Shown: positions 12,448 through 22,864, counted from the stretch's first letter. The stretch: DNA of 64,000 nt from Nemertoderma westbladi (GCA_032718475.1 JAUCBJ010001606.1:1-64000), one strand, 5' to 3'. Numbers and translations: made by a program. Notes: generated by a model from the letters alone, not told the origin.

Positions 12448-13250
12448 AAGTTTAAGATAAAGAAGCTGAAAATAATGTTACAGTTTTTTTTCTTGTATTC
12501 TATGAAACAGTACATAAAGGATAATTACATTATTATAATTGCATTAAACATACTGTATAATATAGAACTTATGTCCATTAACTTTGTACGAATTATCTGC
12601 ATTGCTATTCCCACAGCAGAAGTTTCCAATAATGCGATTTCGTCGTTAAGGCTGTGACGGTGACCCTCCTGTGTATCAATACCGTTTTCATTTTCACCGC
12701 AATCCCACAGCGCCAGTTTAGTTTGTACTGTAGCTTAGTTTGGAGTTTTGATGCGTGGTATGTGTAGACATCTATAGGTATCTGGATCGTTCGTCAATAG
12801 TCTCTGTGTCTCTCCTTTGTATATTTATTGCTAAATTCATCAATTATTCTAGAATCAACCTGCAATAAAAATAAAATGTTAGTTAGTTATTTTCATAATT
12901 GCAGGGCAGTGATGGCAAAATACAGCACGAGTACATGCAACTTTTAAAAGTTCATATCTCAGCAATTCCTCAAAGAAGTTCAGAGTTTGTTACTGTACAT
13001 ATTGTAATTTGTGGAAGATAGGTGCCATACAGTATAGTTTGGTGTAAGTTGGATGCTGTTGTGTTGAAGTTGGGTGTAGTTGGTGAAAGTTGGGTGTAGT
13101 TGGGTGGTAGTTGGGTGAAAGTTGGGTGTAGTTGGGTGAAAGTTGGGTGTAGTTGGGTGTAGTTGGGTGTAGTTGGGTGTAGTTGGGTGTAGTTGGGTGA
13201 AAGTTGTGATTAGGCTGACCCTACTGGACTATGCCTATAGGTATTTCAGC
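12448..13250. repeat. Right arm of the long inverted-repeat pair
   Basis: Reverse complement of 4822-5532. The inner edge begins near AAGTTTAAGATAAAG and the outer edge ends near GGCTGACC...TTTCAG. The GTTGGGTGTAGTTGGGTGAAAG run at about 13020-13206 mirrors the CCCAACTACACCCAACTTTC run of the left arm. It carries about 46 bp near 12740-12790 that the left arm lacks. The spacer between the arms is about 6.9 kb and contains the gag. Confidence 0.85.
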
Positions 13251-13369
13251 AATAACTATTGCGTTTTGGATTACAATTAATTACATCCACACAGACAAAC
13301 AGGCATACAAACAGACAACAACCCAAACCGCAATGATAATTACCTTTGCAGGCATTTCATATATATGCC

Positions 13370-13491
13370 GTATGTTTTTGTCTGTTTTTGTGTGTTTTTG
13401 TATGTTTTTGTGTGTTTTTGTGTGTTTTTGTGCGTTTTTGTGTGTTTTTGTGTGTTTTTGTGAGTTTTTGTGTGTTTTTGTGTGTTTTTGG
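13370..13491. repeat. Short TTTTTGTGTG array
   Basis: About 12 units of TTTTTGTGTG and close variants. The unit and the strand match the large array at 3376-4492, so the two do not mirror each other as the inverted arms do. Confidence 0.9.
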
Positions 13492-13499
13492 TGTAAATA

Positions 13500-14255
13500 G
13501 ACGTCCCCATTCATAGAGGACTATGAATGACACAGAGTATTCTGACATAGATGTCAGATCAGAATCCCGTCATTTAAGTTGTTTCCATGTCATTGATTAC
13601 TTTGCAGCGTTCCCTCCTATAGGCCGCAACGCTGCAATAAGTAGTACTTTGCAGTGTTATGAGTAATTCACCAGAACGCTGTTAAGTTGACATAATGAAA
13701 CAATAACTATTTAATTTACGTACATGTATATATAATGCGTTCACGTAGTTTTTGTAATGCAATAACTAAGTACGGAACGGAAACGGAAGTAAGGCAACAT
13801 AATGTAATAAGGTTAATACTGTATGTTTATGTTTACCGATCACATTTCTTAATTACAAATGTAATGTTCTAAGTGGATTGATATACTTATATTTGTTGTC
13901 AGTCACTTTTTTTGTTAAGAGCAAAATTATGGTCGAATTACATTTCAAATTAAGTTCCATAACATTAATAATAATATTGCATTAAATATTATAATTTTTT
14001 TATATTTCTTACATTACCTATTTTATTTATTTGTGTGGAATTAATATCGCACTACCAAATCGCCAGGACAAATTTAAGAAATTCCAACAAATAATTATTT
14101 GTTACATGGGAAAAAAAGTATAACTTTTTTTTCACTCTTACTGTATCTATAATAATACAGTAATTATAATAGAACAACAAACCTTACCGTCTGAGTGTCT
14201 GACGGTATTATTTTATTTCTTCTACAGTTCTAATAATAATGTCCAATGCCATAAG
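13500..14255. other. AT-rich non-coding spacer
   Basis: No coding region, RNA gene or clear repeat is recognised here beyond AT-rich low-complexity runs. Confidence 0.5.
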
Positions 14256-14260
14256 TAGGC

Positions 14261-15373
14261 TAGGGTTCAACAGAAGGCACTTTATGGGGCCGAACCGAAC
14301 CGAAGCAGGGCCAACTTCGGGCTGAACCGAATCCGAACCGAAGTTCAGGAGGTTGGCAAGTTATGGTCATAAATTCGTATTTACGTCACTATACTGCAGT
14401 ACTGGCTGACTGGCAGTGGCAGACTGGTACCGGTACCTATTTGGTCTGCGGACTTAGCGAGAGAGCTATGATTAATTAAAAAAATAAGTACCGGTACTAC
14501 AAAATAAAATGGCAATATTTACATTACTGTACATTACTAACCTAAACTACTGTATACTTACTGTATGCATGCACTTACTGTATGCACCACATTTTCACCC
14601 GTAGTAAGCCGTACAGTAGTGACATCAAATTTAGAAAACCTCACTAAAAGTTCAGGTAGTCTTTGTAATACTATTTATATGAGGTAGTATGTATATTTGG
14701 TATTATGTATCAAAGTTATGATTAATTAAAAAATAGGTACTACTGCAGTACTGTACAAAGTAAAATGGCAATATCTAGCCTAACCTAAACTACTGTATAA
14801 TTAAGCTAATTTTGAAACTACCCAAGTAAACTGGAAACAATTAAAACAATAATGCCATTTAAATGGAAGTTCAGTCCAAAATTAAGGGTGTAAACGTTAA
14901 GCAGACAGTGGTGCAGACACCTGGTGCGGACACTGGTGCAGCATGCAGACAGTGTCTGCACCACTGTCTGCACCAGGTGTCTACACCACTGTCTGCACCA
15001 GGTGTCTGCACCAATGTCTGCACGCTGCACCACTGTCTGCACCAGTGTCTGCACCACTGTCTGCACCACTGTCTGCACCACTGTCTGCACCACTGTCTGC
15101 ACCAGTGTCTGCACCACTGTCTGCACCACAGTCTGCCCTGCACCAGTGTCTGCTTATCGTTTACACACCCCAAAATTAATTAGTACAACGATGGACAGAT
15201 TTATTAGTGTTACTGTCTTCTGGTCTTAGCTCAATCCAGTCAATGTAATACTTGGAATATTTAGCAAAGTTTGCCCCGGGCTTCTGCAGTATCAATTGCA
15301 GAAGCCGAACCGAACCGAAATTGCCAAACTTCGGCCCGAACCGAACCGAAGCCGAAGCTTCTGTTGAGCCCTA
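14261..15373. mobile_element. TIR-bounded non-autonomous DNA element, possibly hAT-like
   Basis: The left end TAGGGTTCAACAGAAG (14261-14276) is matched by the reverse complement CTTCTGTTGAGCCCTA at 15358-15373, with one mismatch. Both ends continue into subterminal runs of GAACCGAACCGAA (14291-14340 and 15304-15352). The interior has a two-copy direct repeat (about 14468-14550 and 14716-14803) and a minisatellite hairpin (14876-15180). There is no transposase. I could not find an 8-bp target duplication, so the hAT assignment rests only on the YAGGG-type end. Confidence 0.6.
14876..15180. repeat. 12-bp minisatellite inside a hairpin
   Basis: From about 14946 to 15150 the sequence is CACCACTGTCTG and CACCAGTGTCTG units, with CACCAGGTGTCT variants. 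The first 45 bp (14900-14945) carry the same unit in the opposite orientation. The flanks are also mirrored: AATTAAGGGTGTAAACG near 14881 and CGTTTACACACCCCAAAATT near 15159. Because 12 is a multiple of three, several frames are open on both strands; none is a credible gene. Confidence 0.85.
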
Positions 15374-15483
15374 CCTATAACTGTATAAGAAAAACCATTC
15401 TTTGCTTATCGTACTGCAGTACTGTCTGTACCGGACCTGGACGACCTCAGACCTGCAACTTTAACTCTGAAGTCAAACAAACA

Positions 15484-18400
15484 ATGGAACGATTTACTTG
15501 TGAGTCGGACAACGCATTGCTAATTACCAAATCTATGTTTGCGAACATCTGTTCAGAAAATGATTCGTTTGTGCGGACGTTTCTCGAAGAATACCTGGAC
15601 GCGAACTCGAGTTTTCTGGACAATTATGTTGTTAGGAAATGTACGGCAGGTCATATTAGCGAATGGCTGCTGCGTTCACTCTCCTCTGGGTCTAACAACG
15701 CCTCCACCTCCTCGGATAACACGGCCCAATCGCCGGCCACTGTCCCGACTACCGGTAACTGCGAGACCAGTCTGTCGCAGATTCCATTGACGACATCAGC
15801 GTCGACACCTACGTATCGCCACAATGACATTCCTGTGACAGGAAAGCGTCTACAATCTCGATACTCTAATCAACGCACCCCGCCTACCGAACCCTTTTCT
15901 ATGCAGCCTGTAATGAGGTTACAACATCTCAACCAGGCAGACCTCCCGGGAGAACAAAGACAAATAGATCTCAAACTGAGTCCGATAGACCCCAAACTAA
16001 ACCTCATTGAATCTGAATCAAGTAATAATACAGCCAGTTCAACTCTATTACCTTATACCAACAACATATCTTCCTATACCCCCGCAATAACCACAACCAA
16101 CTCAAACCACTATTCTACCCAACCTCTATCAGACCAGTCAGATGTTCCGGTAGGCCTACGCATTAAGACGGAAAACGAACTGGAATATAAACCCGACATA
16201 AATGAGGTTGGCGATGGCTTGGGCGATTTGTTCTCCCCTATGGATGTATCATATGGAATCCGTCACAATATCCCAACATACACTAGCTCCTCACCAACTC
16301 TCACTACTCAGTCTCTAGACGACTTTAACTTAAACCTTCCCAACACCTACAACATTCTGTTGGCCCCTAAATCCACAGTTTTCGGTATCGGTGAGTTACT
16401 ATAATTTGTATAGTAAACATAGTTTAGTCCGTATTGACGCCAAACTGGTCAGAGTAATTGTTTATTTATAGCGACATGACAGTTATGATAGTTCTGAGTT
16501 TAGTTTTTGTTCTTTAAGGTTTTTATCTGGTTTATTTAAATTCAATCCAGCCAAGCCTTTCTCACCAAAATATCAAATATACGAAGCCTATTTGCAAAAC
16601 TCAACAAATTGCAAATAATACTCCAGAATAGAGACATCCCATTTTTTTAGCTTTGCTAGTGAAGTGGCTGGACTCTATTATCCAGATGAAGAAATACAAA
16701 TTCAAGGGATTCCATTCTGTGTCAGAGAAATGGCTGGACTCTATTATCCAGATGAAGAAATACAAATTCAAGGGATTCCATTCTGTGTCAGAGAAATGGC
16801 TGGACTCTATTATCCAGATGAAGAAATACAAATTCAAGGGATTCCATTCTGTGTCAGAGAAATGGCTGGACTCTATTATCCAGATGAAAAAATACAAATA
16901 TATACAAGGGATTCCATTCTGTGTCAGAGAAATGGCTGGACTCTATTATCCAGATGAAGAAATAAAAATCCAAGGGATTCCATTCTGCTTCGCACAAGTT
17001 ATGTTGATTACATATCTGAATCACTGTCTTATAAATGGGTCCTACCTATTTCGTCTATCACTTTAAAATATTCCGTTTTTCCGAGACACTCCATAATCAC
17101 ATTAATCAGTGCTGCAATATTTTCCTAGAGCCCTGCAAGTTTTCTACCAAATTAGTTCCTCTTGTCTCGCGCCCCATTAACAGTGGACGTATTCGGAAAG
17201 ATTTCCACTGCCGATATTATTTCCTAGATAGGTGTTTTGCGGTTAATAATTCATCGAATAATATCAGAAAATGTAAAAATAAAAAATAAAAATTTTTAAA
17301 CCCAAATCAACTATTTTGACTTCAACCTCCAATTCTATGAAATATCCATGGTAGGTCGGTTTTATTTACACTTATTACTGTAATGATTGTATCAGAAATT
17401 ATATGAATTTAAAACTACAGTATTGTAATCTAGTGAGTTCTGTTGAGTAATTATGGCATCACAACCATTATTTCTGATTGTAATCAAAATTATCTATTAT
17501 TAAATAATAATGATAAATTATTATCCGCTATTAATCCGCTCCATTACATTCTATATCCGACCACTACTACTACTACTACGATCGGCATGCTGAATTGCAG
17601 CTTATTATATATATTATACATATATATTAAGAATGCTATGCCGGCTTGTCGACAAAATTGCGCCGTGGCAACTCTATCACCCATGGCATTTGCTAGATCA
17701 TCCGCATCTTCAAGGCCAGTGTCCTTTAAAATGCGTCTCAAGAAAGTCATGTGCTGTCCACAATGCTTATTCGCTCTATGGGGGCGCCAAAGCACAAGAT
17801 TATGCACTGGCTGGTCCTCACGGCGAAAGCAATGTCCTGCAAAGCGGAGGCGGTTTTGTTAAAGTGTCAAGCTAGGGGTGATTAATGGAACACATCCAAT
17901 GTTGTATAGAGTCTGATTGGAGATGTGTTCATTGTACTTGACACAATGAAACCGGCGCAGCATTCTTGTGAAAGTGTCATCCAGAGATTTGGTATCCTCT
18001 GCAGTTAGAGCCCAGCGGGGGCTCTCTAGGTTGACTGATATGATTTTGGTCTTCTTGGAGTTTACAAAAAGAGCAACACTAGAAGCAACCTACTCCAATG
18101 AGCAGAGGAGCCATTGGGCTCCCTCTAGTGATTCACACGTTACCCCTAGGTCATCTGCAAAATCTAGATCAGTAATGTACTCTACTGGATTTCCTCTACT
18201 TCTTGTGCCAGTAGGTGGAGTTACCATCACCCCATCATTATTAAGATGGTCTAAGGTCATGCGTAGAACATATAATCAACCACAATTACGAATAAGATTA
18301 TTTATTATTAAATTATCTTTATTATTGAATAATAATGATAAATTATTCTCCACTATTAATTCGCTCCATTACTTTCTATAGGCGACCAAATACAACCATC

Positions 18401-19043
18401 CCCTAATGACTCAGACATGCTCACTTCCGACGATGATGTAACATCCGGAAGTATGAATAATTCCTTCGACCAACCTGGTCCCTCTGGAATTCAACCCCAG
18501 GATATTGTGAAAAGAAGTCTATCGAATGAGAAACCCTTCAGTTGTGATACTTGTGGTAAAGCGTTCGCATGGAACAGTCGCCTAATTGCACATAAACGGA
18601 TCCACACCAGCGAGCGTCCTTACCAATGCGGCATCTGCAACAAATGTTTCTCTCAACTAGGCCACATAAAAAGGCATAATAGAACGCACAGTGGTGAGAA
18701 ACCGTATAACTGCAACCTGTGTGAGAAACGTTTCTCTCAACTAAGTTCCCTAACTACGCACACGCGAACTCATTCCGGTGAACGTCCGTTCGTGTGCGAC
18801 ACGTGCGGGAAGGGATTTGCAGAGAACGGGAGTTTAACGACCCACAAAAGAATTCACACAGGAGAGCGACCATATGTGTGCGATAAGTGTGGGAAGAGAT
18901 TTGCAGTGCGGAGCAGTCGAAACACTCACAAGAGATCACATACAGGTGAACGACCGTTTAGCTGCGATAAATGCGGTAAATGTTTCTCCTACCGACATCA
19001 AGTAAAGCACCACAAATGTATCCGCAGTGGGGAGACTCAGTAA
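15484..19043 (+). CDS. C2H2 zinc-finger protein, two exons, C-terminally truncated
   Basis: Exon 1 (15484-16390) starts at ATG and ends at a strong donor, G|GTGAGT. Exon 2 (18382-19043) follows TTTCTATAG; joining them keeps phase and gives 522 residues. Residues 31-66 hold a pattern YLDANSSFLDNYV...ISEWLLRS that resembles the short helical segment before GAF-A in PDE5/10/11-type phosphodiesterases. Residues 67-350 are Ser/Thr/Pro/Asn-rich linker. From about residue 357 there are six tandem fingers with H-(T/S)GE-(R/K)-P linkers, so DNA binding in the nucleus is likely. Finger 6 has Arg where the last zinc-binding His should be. The TAA at 19041-19043 results from an apparent 2-bp loss: the next bases still encode a finger start in another frame. 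Additional intron exons cannot be excluded. No known orthologue is recognised. Confidence 0.75.
16667..16989. repeat. 66-bp tandem repeat, five copies, in the intron
   Basis: Units start with GCTGGACTCTATTATCCAGA at 16667, 16733, 16799, 16865 and 16935. The first three are nearly identical; the fourth carries a 4-bp insertion. Since 66 is 22 codons, two plus-strand frames and one minus-strand frame stay open, which produces misleading repetitive peptides. The copies lie inside the intron and I do not call them coding. Confidence 0.9.
17487..17572 (+). repeat. Upstream copy of the intron's acceptor region
   Basis: About 85 bp here match 18309-18390, the segment that ends the intron and opens exon 2. 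Both share AATAATAATGATAAATTATT and CGCTCCATTAC. In this copy the TATAGGCGACCA of the true junction reads TATATCCGACCA, so the acceptor AG is lost. The LINE fragment lies between the two copies. Confidence 0.75.
17640..18262 (-). pseudogene. LINE reverse transcriptase fragment, RTE-like
   Basis: On the minus strand, broken frames read through a DLDFADDL motif (reverse transcriptase catalytic FADD box), then the conserved RFAGHCFRRE and NLVLWRPHRAN blocks and a GLEDADDLANAMGDR-type C-terminus. These match the 3' part of RTE-like non-LTR elements. Frameshifts and stops make it inactive, and the endonuclease and 5' part are absent. It shares its general layout with the fragment at 41780-43020. 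Confidence 0.75.
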
Positions 19044-19058
19044 CTGTAATGTTTGTAA

Positions 19059-20085
19059 TAGGGTTGTCCAAAATTTATCGAAAATCGATAATCGATCGAA
19101 AATAATGTCGATAATAATCGATCGAAATTTTTTTTTCATTTGAAATGATTTTCGATTAATTTTTCACTGTTACAATATCAAACATTTTTAACAAAAATTC
19201 TTCAAATACTGTTTTTAATTAATATTATTTTTCCGTAAATGGGTGTAATGTTAAAATTTTGGAATAAAACTAAAGGAACTAAGAATATTCTAATACTCAT
19301 ATCTGCATTTGTACTCTCTCAATCCATTCATTATCAATTTTAATGTGAGGCGAGCCACGAAGCGAGTGAAGCCTTAGCATAGGGGTGCCATTAAAGAGTT
19401 ATCTGTCGTCGTCGTCCAATTTTGATCGCTAATAAGTCTGTCATTCCATGATAAAATTAAACCAAACTTAGTACCCATATATATAGTCCTTCAAAAGGTT
19501 AGAAAGAATCTGAAGTTTGGTAAAAAAAACCACACAGTCTGTCTGTAGTTTCACACATTTTATAAAAACGGAAATAAGTCGGTAAAACATTAATGAAAAT
19601 AATCCAAACTCGGTACACATGTAAGTAAATAAGTAGCTATAATGTATAGAACCAACCAGCACATCCATCTGAAATTTGGTAGAAATGAACTATGAACATT
19701 AAGGGTTTATTAATAATTTTGCTTACCAACAGACTAAGTCAGTTCATCTGACGGTCCCGTGGTGGCGTATTGAAAATATAAACAAGTATTCGGATTACAT
19801 CTTCAGGGGTTATTTGAGTCTCGTGCTGCGCGAAGGCCCCACGAACGTGTATCAAACCGTACTCAACAGCAAACAAATTGCAAAGTGCCACTTTACACAC
19901 ATAAATTTTTTGAAATATGAAACATTATCTTTTTTACAAAGAAAATTTTTCTATTAGTAACCAATAAATTATTGAAATCTTTTTATATTTTTTTTACGTT
20001 GGTAATAATCGAAAATCATCGATAATCGATCGAAAATTTCCTAAAATCGATCGAAGAATTTTGTAAATTTCGAAGGACAACGCTA
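19059..20085. mobile_element. Non-autonomous hAT element with perfect 8-bp TSD
   Basis: Ends are TAGGGTTGTCC (19059) and GGACAACGCTA (to 20085), imperfect terminal inverted repeats followed on both sides by clusters of ATCGATCGAAAAT-like palindromes. The target site duplication GTTTGTAA is present at 19051-19058 and again at 20086-20093. An 8-bp duplication with YAGGG-type ends fits the hAT superfamily. No transposase is encoded. Another dispersed repeat (about 19343-19858) is nested inside. The insertion lies in what remains of the zinc-finger coding region. Confidence 0.85.
19343..19858. repeat. Dispersed repeat with GTGAGGCGAGCCACGAAG end, nested in the hAT element
   Basis: It begins near ATGTGAGGCGAGCCACGAAG and ends near CTGCGCGAAGGCCCCACGAA. 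A related copy is at 29186-29402, and isolated end motifs occur at 27801-27831 and near 39046. No coding capacity is seen. Confidence 0.6.
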
Positions 20086-20240
20086 GTTTGTAAGAAACGT
20101 TTCTCAACTTCCATGTATATTGGTAGACACAATTGCCTCCACCCCACACCTTTTTTTATTTGTAAATGTCTCGAATGTGGTTACAAACTGCATGGAAAAT
20201 TATATACCACCAAAAAGATAATGATCAACAGCAACAATAG
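20086..20240 (+). pseudogene. Stranded zinc-finger remnant beyond the hAT insertion
   Basis: With the element and one target copy removed, TGTAATGTTTGTAAGAAACGTTTCTC becomes continuous and aligns with the finger start TGCAACCTGTGTGAGAAACGTTTCTC at 18713-18738. This is the seventh finger (C-x2-C-x-K-R-F-S) of the gene, reached only by a frame change relative to the present stop. What follows decays quickly; a second, weaker Cys-x2-Cys pattern lies near 20163-20185. Confidence 0.7.
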
Positions 20241-20802
20241 TTACAAAAATGTCTTATTTTCCATTTCCATTTTTGGTTACCACATTTGCATAATATTTTT
20301 TGTCAATTTTTTGTATTTTTATTGGTAATTAGCAATTTTGAAACATATTTTATTTATCAGGGTTGCCACTGGAATAGTCAGGGAATTTCATTTTTTCTTG
20401 AAATGTCAGGGAATGTGATATTATACGAGAAATGCAGGGACGGATTAGGGGAAGCAACAGGGGCAGCTGCCGGGGGTCCGTAAGTTGGAAGGGGCCGGTC
20501 CGCAAGTTGGGCGAAATTTACAGAACATTATCTGCCTGATGACTGATATCAACCTCCTCATTTATTCATTTATTTCTATAATAACTATCTAATATTTATA
20601 TCTCACACAAATCAATCATAAAGAGCAAAAACACCATTCGGGTTAGAATGTGCCATTGAAATGAAGGAAGGGAAGGGGCCTTATATGGTAGGCAACGGAT
20701 ACCAGAATCCAATGCTGTAAATATTCATTCCAGAACAATGTAATTATTTAACTTTAGGTGAACCAGTAGTGGGATAAGCAATGAGTTACGTTTACTATGT
20801 TA
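20241..20802. other. Non-coding spacer
   Basis: No gene is supported. It contains a stretch near 20360-20480 beginning AGGGTTGCCACTGGAAT, with two AATGTCAGGGAAT-like phrases, that has the look of a dispersed repeat fragment. Confidence 0.45.
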
Positions 20803-21543
20803 CCTCGACTCGGCTACCCAGACAGCCAGACTATCGACTCGGCTACCCAGACAGCCAGACTATCGACTCGGCTACCCAGACAGCCAGACTATCGACTCGG
20901 CTACCCAGACAGCCAGACTATCGACTCGGCTACCCAGACAGCCAGACTATCGACTCGGCTACCCAGACAGCCAGACTATCGACTCGGCTACCCAGACAGC
21001 CAGACTATCGACTCGGCTACCCAGACAGCCAGACTATCGACTCGGCTACCCAGACAGCCAGACTATCGACTCGGCTACCCAGACAGCCAGACTATCGACT
21101 CGGCTACCCAGACAGCCAGACTATCGACTCGGCTACCCAGACAGCCAGACTATCGACTCGGCTACCCAGGCAGCCATACTATCGACTCGGCTACCCATAC
21201 AGCCAGACTATCGACTCGGCTACCCAGACAGCCAGACTATCGACTCGGCTACCCAGACAGCCAGACTATCGACTCGGCTACCCAGACAGCCAGACTATCG
21301 ACTCGGCTACCCAGACAGCCAGACTATCGACTCGGCTACCCAGACAGCCAGACTATCGACTCGGCTACCCAGACAGCCAGACTATCGACTCGGCTACCCA
21401 GGCAGCCAGACTATCGACTCGGCTACCCAGACAGTCAGACTATCGACTCGGCTACCCAGACAGCCAGGCTATCGACTCGGCTACCCAGACAGCCAGACTA
21501 TCGACTCGGCTACCCAGACAGCCAGACTATCGACTCGGCTACT
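20803..21543. repeat. 29-bp minisatellite, about 25 copies
   Basis: Units of TCGACTCGGCTACCCAGACA plus GCCAGACTA repeat with almost no divergence; a few units have single substitutions around 21170-21200 and 21410-21470. The period is not a multiple of three, so three successive units together form a 29-codon super-repeat, and at least two frames stay open for over 250 codons. The peptides are artefacts of the repeat unless transcripts show otherwise. Confidence 0.95.
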
Positions 21544-21608
21544 ATGCAGATAGCCAGGGTGAAAATATCAACTCACTCATCTTCACCAACAGGGTGAAGG
21601 TGAGTTGA

Positions 21609-22506
21609 TTATACTGTTTTGGTAGTCTGGCTTGACTCGCTGCTTAACTGTCTGGTGTATCCCAGAGGAGGGGAATGTACTGAGCAAAAGTGCTTTCCGT
21701 CCTATTCTAACAATGACAGTGCTTTGGATTGGCACACATTACTTTATGAGTGTTTTAATTGCTCATAATCCTATCATATAATAATTATTGTATTGTTAAT
21801 ATTAATAATATTTTAATTGTTTCATTTTATTAACATATGGGTCAATACCAACCATATTGACCAATGTCCCGTACGTCGAATTTTTAAATTAACTTTAATC
21901 TTTTTTAATTTTTAAATTAACTCTGCATATGAAACCAGAAAGTGCCCCAAAATATCCGGCAAGAGATGTCAGATCGAAGTAGAAAGTTTTCTAGTGAGGT
22001 AAAAATTAAAAATTATGTCACGGATAACACATTTTTAATCCAGTGACAACATAAAGTTTCACTTTGTGGGAATCTTTGCCGTGAAAAGTGGGACTAAATA
22101 TTTTTTTTCCTTTTAATAACAATGTGTTGCACAAAATCTTGCATATGGTCAACTAAAAATCGTTATATTATATCAAAAAATTTATATGAAAATGTGTTAC
22201 ATTTTCACACAGACAGTTTTTTGATGTCATGTACGGGACATATTGATATGGTATAGAAATGAATTTACATGGAAACTATTATTATAAATTTTGAAATTTA
22301 TTTTCCAATTAAATACAAATCATAAAATTCTTCAAACAACTCCTCCGTACTAATGTAGAATTTAAATCCAGTTGATCTTAGTCTTTCCCACTGCCACCTC
22401 CTGTTCCATTCTCAACTTCCATCCCACTCTCAAATACTGCCCAAATCTCAAAACCCTTTCCACAAATAGTTAATTTGGTAATAAATTAATTTGGTCTGTT
22501 GTCAAT
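21609..22506. other. AT-rich non-coding spacer
   Basis: Nothing identifiable apart from two related phrases around GTCCCGTACGTCGAAT (21868) and GTACGGGACATATTGA (22232). They form an imperfect inverted pair about 370 bp apart and may be a small degenerate element. Confidence 0.45.
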
Positions 22507-22815
22507 TCTGAGAGCTGACAACCGACAGCTGATAACCGACAGCAAACAACCGGCAACCAAGAGCAGACAACCGACAGCTGACAACCGACATCAGACAACC
22601 GACATCAGGCAACCCACAGCAGGCAACCGACAGCAGACAACCGACAGCAGATAACCGACAGCAGACAACCGACAGCTGACAACCGACATCAGACAACCGA
22701 CATCAGGCAACCCACAGCAGGCAACCGACAGCAGACAACCGACAGCAGACAACCGACAGCAGATAACCGACAGCAGACAACCGACAGCAAACAACACACA
22801 GCAGACAACCGACGG
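22507..22815. repeat. 14-bp minisatellite
   Basis: About 22 units of ACAACCGACAGCAG with variants (ATAACCGACAGCTG, ACAACCGACATCAG, GCAACCCACAGCAG). Longer blocks of units are repeated: the order around 22575-22650 recurs near 22680-22740. Minus-strand frames rich in Cys, Leu, Ser and Val are composition artefacts. Confidence 0.9.
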
Positions 22816-22864
22816 TTTTCACTTTTCGGTCGAAATTTATTGGAATTTTATATGAAGAATTTGT

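Larger units (their letters stand above)
16391..18381 (+). other. Intron of the zinc-finger gene
   Basis: GT-AG intron of 1,991 bp (GTGAGT...TTTCTATAG). It contains a 66-bp tandem repeat, an RTE-like LINE fragment on the opposite strand, and a duplicated copy of its own acceptor region. The splice assignment is inferred from phase continuity between the two open exons, not from transcripts. Confidence 0.7.

Noticed and set aside
14818-15229. Cys/His-rich and Val/Gln-rich frames on both strands
   Set aside because: They come from a 12-bp minisatellite whose unit length keeps frames open on both strands.
18417-19043. Zinc-finger ORF as a stand-alone 208-residue gene
   Set aside because: The frame is open upstream to a good acceptor and joins exon 1 in phase, so the internal Met is unlikely to be the start.
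20781-21608. A 275-codon repetitive protein
   Set aside because: It is a by-product of a 29-bp minisatellite that is stop-free in more than one phase.
22502-22797. Cys/Leu/Val-rich minus-strand frames
   Set aside because: They derive from the 14-bp minisatellite.
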